A program made the translations under genes and the position numbers. Positions 49,216-49,605 of a stretch of 49,605 bases of DNA are shown here, piece after piece. The stretch's first letter is position 1; every line of letters begins with the position of its first letter. The notes beneath the pieces were generated by a model. The model did no database searches and was not told the origin of the DNA. It saw only the letters and a program-made list of their open reading frames with translations. Source of the stretch: an uncultured Acetatifactor sp. (GTDB lineage Bacteria > Bacillota > Clostridia > Lachnospirales > Lachnospiraceae); NCBI GenBank assembly GCA_934426825.1, contig CAKRYI010000021.1, forward strand, positions 1 through 49,605, written 5' to 3'.

Positions 49216-49605
49216 TTATGTTAAATACCACTTTGCATACCTATTTGTACCTGTTACCGAAATACTTCCTTCTCTTTTCATCATCTGTAACAAATTAGAA
49301 ACCTTCTTTGACTTCTGTTCATCACTGAGTATTTCTGGCAAAGCTTTTTCCAGAACTTCCATCAATTCATGCTTACTTGCTCCCCCCATTGATCCCAGTG
49401 CTTTAATAATCAGTTGCTTGCAAATATCATCATCCAGTCCCTTGTTCCGAACATACACCGCTTTCTGTCCCACAATATCCGCCACTTTAAAGGATACAAA
49501 AATATTGGGGTAACGTCCCTCTACCAGTCCTTGCTTTTTCAACTCTTTGAAATTGTCTTTTGATATTGTTTCTTGTTTCTGTACCTGATCCAGCAAAAAT
49601 ACAGT
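49216..49605 (-). CDS. AlbA_2/RecG-like DNA-binding protein, C-terminal part (5' end outside window)
   Basis: About 130 visible residues, the C-terminus of a longer protein whose start lies beyond the right edge; the frame is open to the last base. VFLLDQVQKQETISKDNFKE, then LKKQGLVEGRYPNIFVSFKV is the winged-helix tail seen in Schlafen-AlbA_2/COG2865 proteins (ATP-binding, RecG-like). A second helical segment follows (KQLIIKALGSMGGASKHELM) with a wing-like SITVTG-type end (REGSISVTGTNRYAKWYLT). The GHKL gene starts 38 bp downstream with its own ribosome-binding site, so the two are co-transcribed. AlbA_2 proteins occur as regulators and in defence islands. Confidence 0.8.
   Translation of the reverse strand, partial: TVFLLDQVQKQETISKDNFKELKKQGLVEGRYPNIFVSFKVADIVGQKAVYVRNKGLDDDICKQLIIKALGSMGGASKHELMEVLEKALPEILSDEQKSKKVSNLLQMMKREGSISVTGTNRYAKWYLT

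Larger units (their letters stand above)
45470..49605. mobile_element. End of an integrated serine-recombinase element (continues past the right edge)
   Basis: The segment starts at the junction near 45.47-45.50 kb with a truncated host frame and includes the recombinase, the GHKL ATPase gene and the AlbA_2-like gene. Base composition drops to clearly AT-rich sequence from about 45.5 kb. The exact core site and the other end are not in the window. Confidence 0.75.

Noticed and set aside
1..49605. CRISPR arrays, rRNA and tRNA genes
   Set aside because: No regularly spaced repeats with unique spacers, no rRNA sequence and no tRNA cloverleaf with TTCRANNC motif were seen. The only tandem arrays are the coding repeats and the short direct repeats listed.

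Overview
The window reads as a chromosomal segment of a gut-type Lachnospiraceae (class Clostridia). The evidence is Gram-positive ribosome-binding sites (GGAGG 6-10 nt before the starts), a SAM-I riboswitch before metK, family-typical gene pairs (greA-lysS, coaX-dusB, dnaE-pfkA), a small RelQ-type alarmone synthetase and a DUF6145-like protein. There is no rRNA, tRNA or CRISPR array. The last 4 kb is clearly more AT-rich and is the edge of an integrated element.

Layout. 1-9 kb is a long minus-strand housekeeping run: nfeD, an SPFH/band-7 protein, argF, birA, a DUF6145-like gene, coaX, dusB and an unknown 313-residue protein. A separate consensus promoter then drives greA-lysS. The lysS product carries a C-terminal EMAP/Trbp-type tRNA-binding extension cut by the window edge. 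9-17 kb (minus) holds a SleB-type cell wall hydrolase with a repeat-bearing leader, proC, a TrmH/SpoU RNA methyltransferase, pfkA and dnaE. 17-22.3 kb is a LuxR-type two-component system divergent from a three-gene ABC-2 exporter, with a palindrome and promoter between them. 22.3-31.7 kb holds metK with its riboswitch, murA, a LysM-G5-M23 envelope protein, dinB (+), an XRE-cupin regulator behind an attenuator-like hairpin, a flavin reductase, a coiled-coil membrane protein, relQ and a small conserved-looking protein (+).

The accessory part starts near 31.7 kb. It contains a hemolysin-III gene whose transcript is predicted to begin with a perfectly paired three-way-junction RNA. Next come two lipoproteins (one with five 11-residue DGLGDN repeats) and a small membrane protein, downstream of a MalT-like STAND/LuxR regulator. 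They are followed by galE with a eukaryote-like UDP-sugar pyrophosphorylase and a 47-residue membrane peptide. A tightly coupled VWA - MoxR AAA+ - leucine-rich-repeat operon (40.7-44.5 kb) has its own promoter and a pair of direct repeats just upstream of the -35. A PaaI-type thioesterase (+) ends this part.

From about 45.47 kb to the right edge lies one end of a mobile element. A large serine recombinase abuts what looks like the cut-off 3' end of a host gene. Behind it are a GHKL (Hsp90/MORC-like) ATPase and the C-terminal part of an AlbA_2/RecG-like protein, a plausible defence or regulatory cargo. The points most worth following are the 5' three-way-junction RNA, the VWA-MoxR-LRR module, the GHKL/AlbA_2 pair and the repeat lipoprotein cassette.
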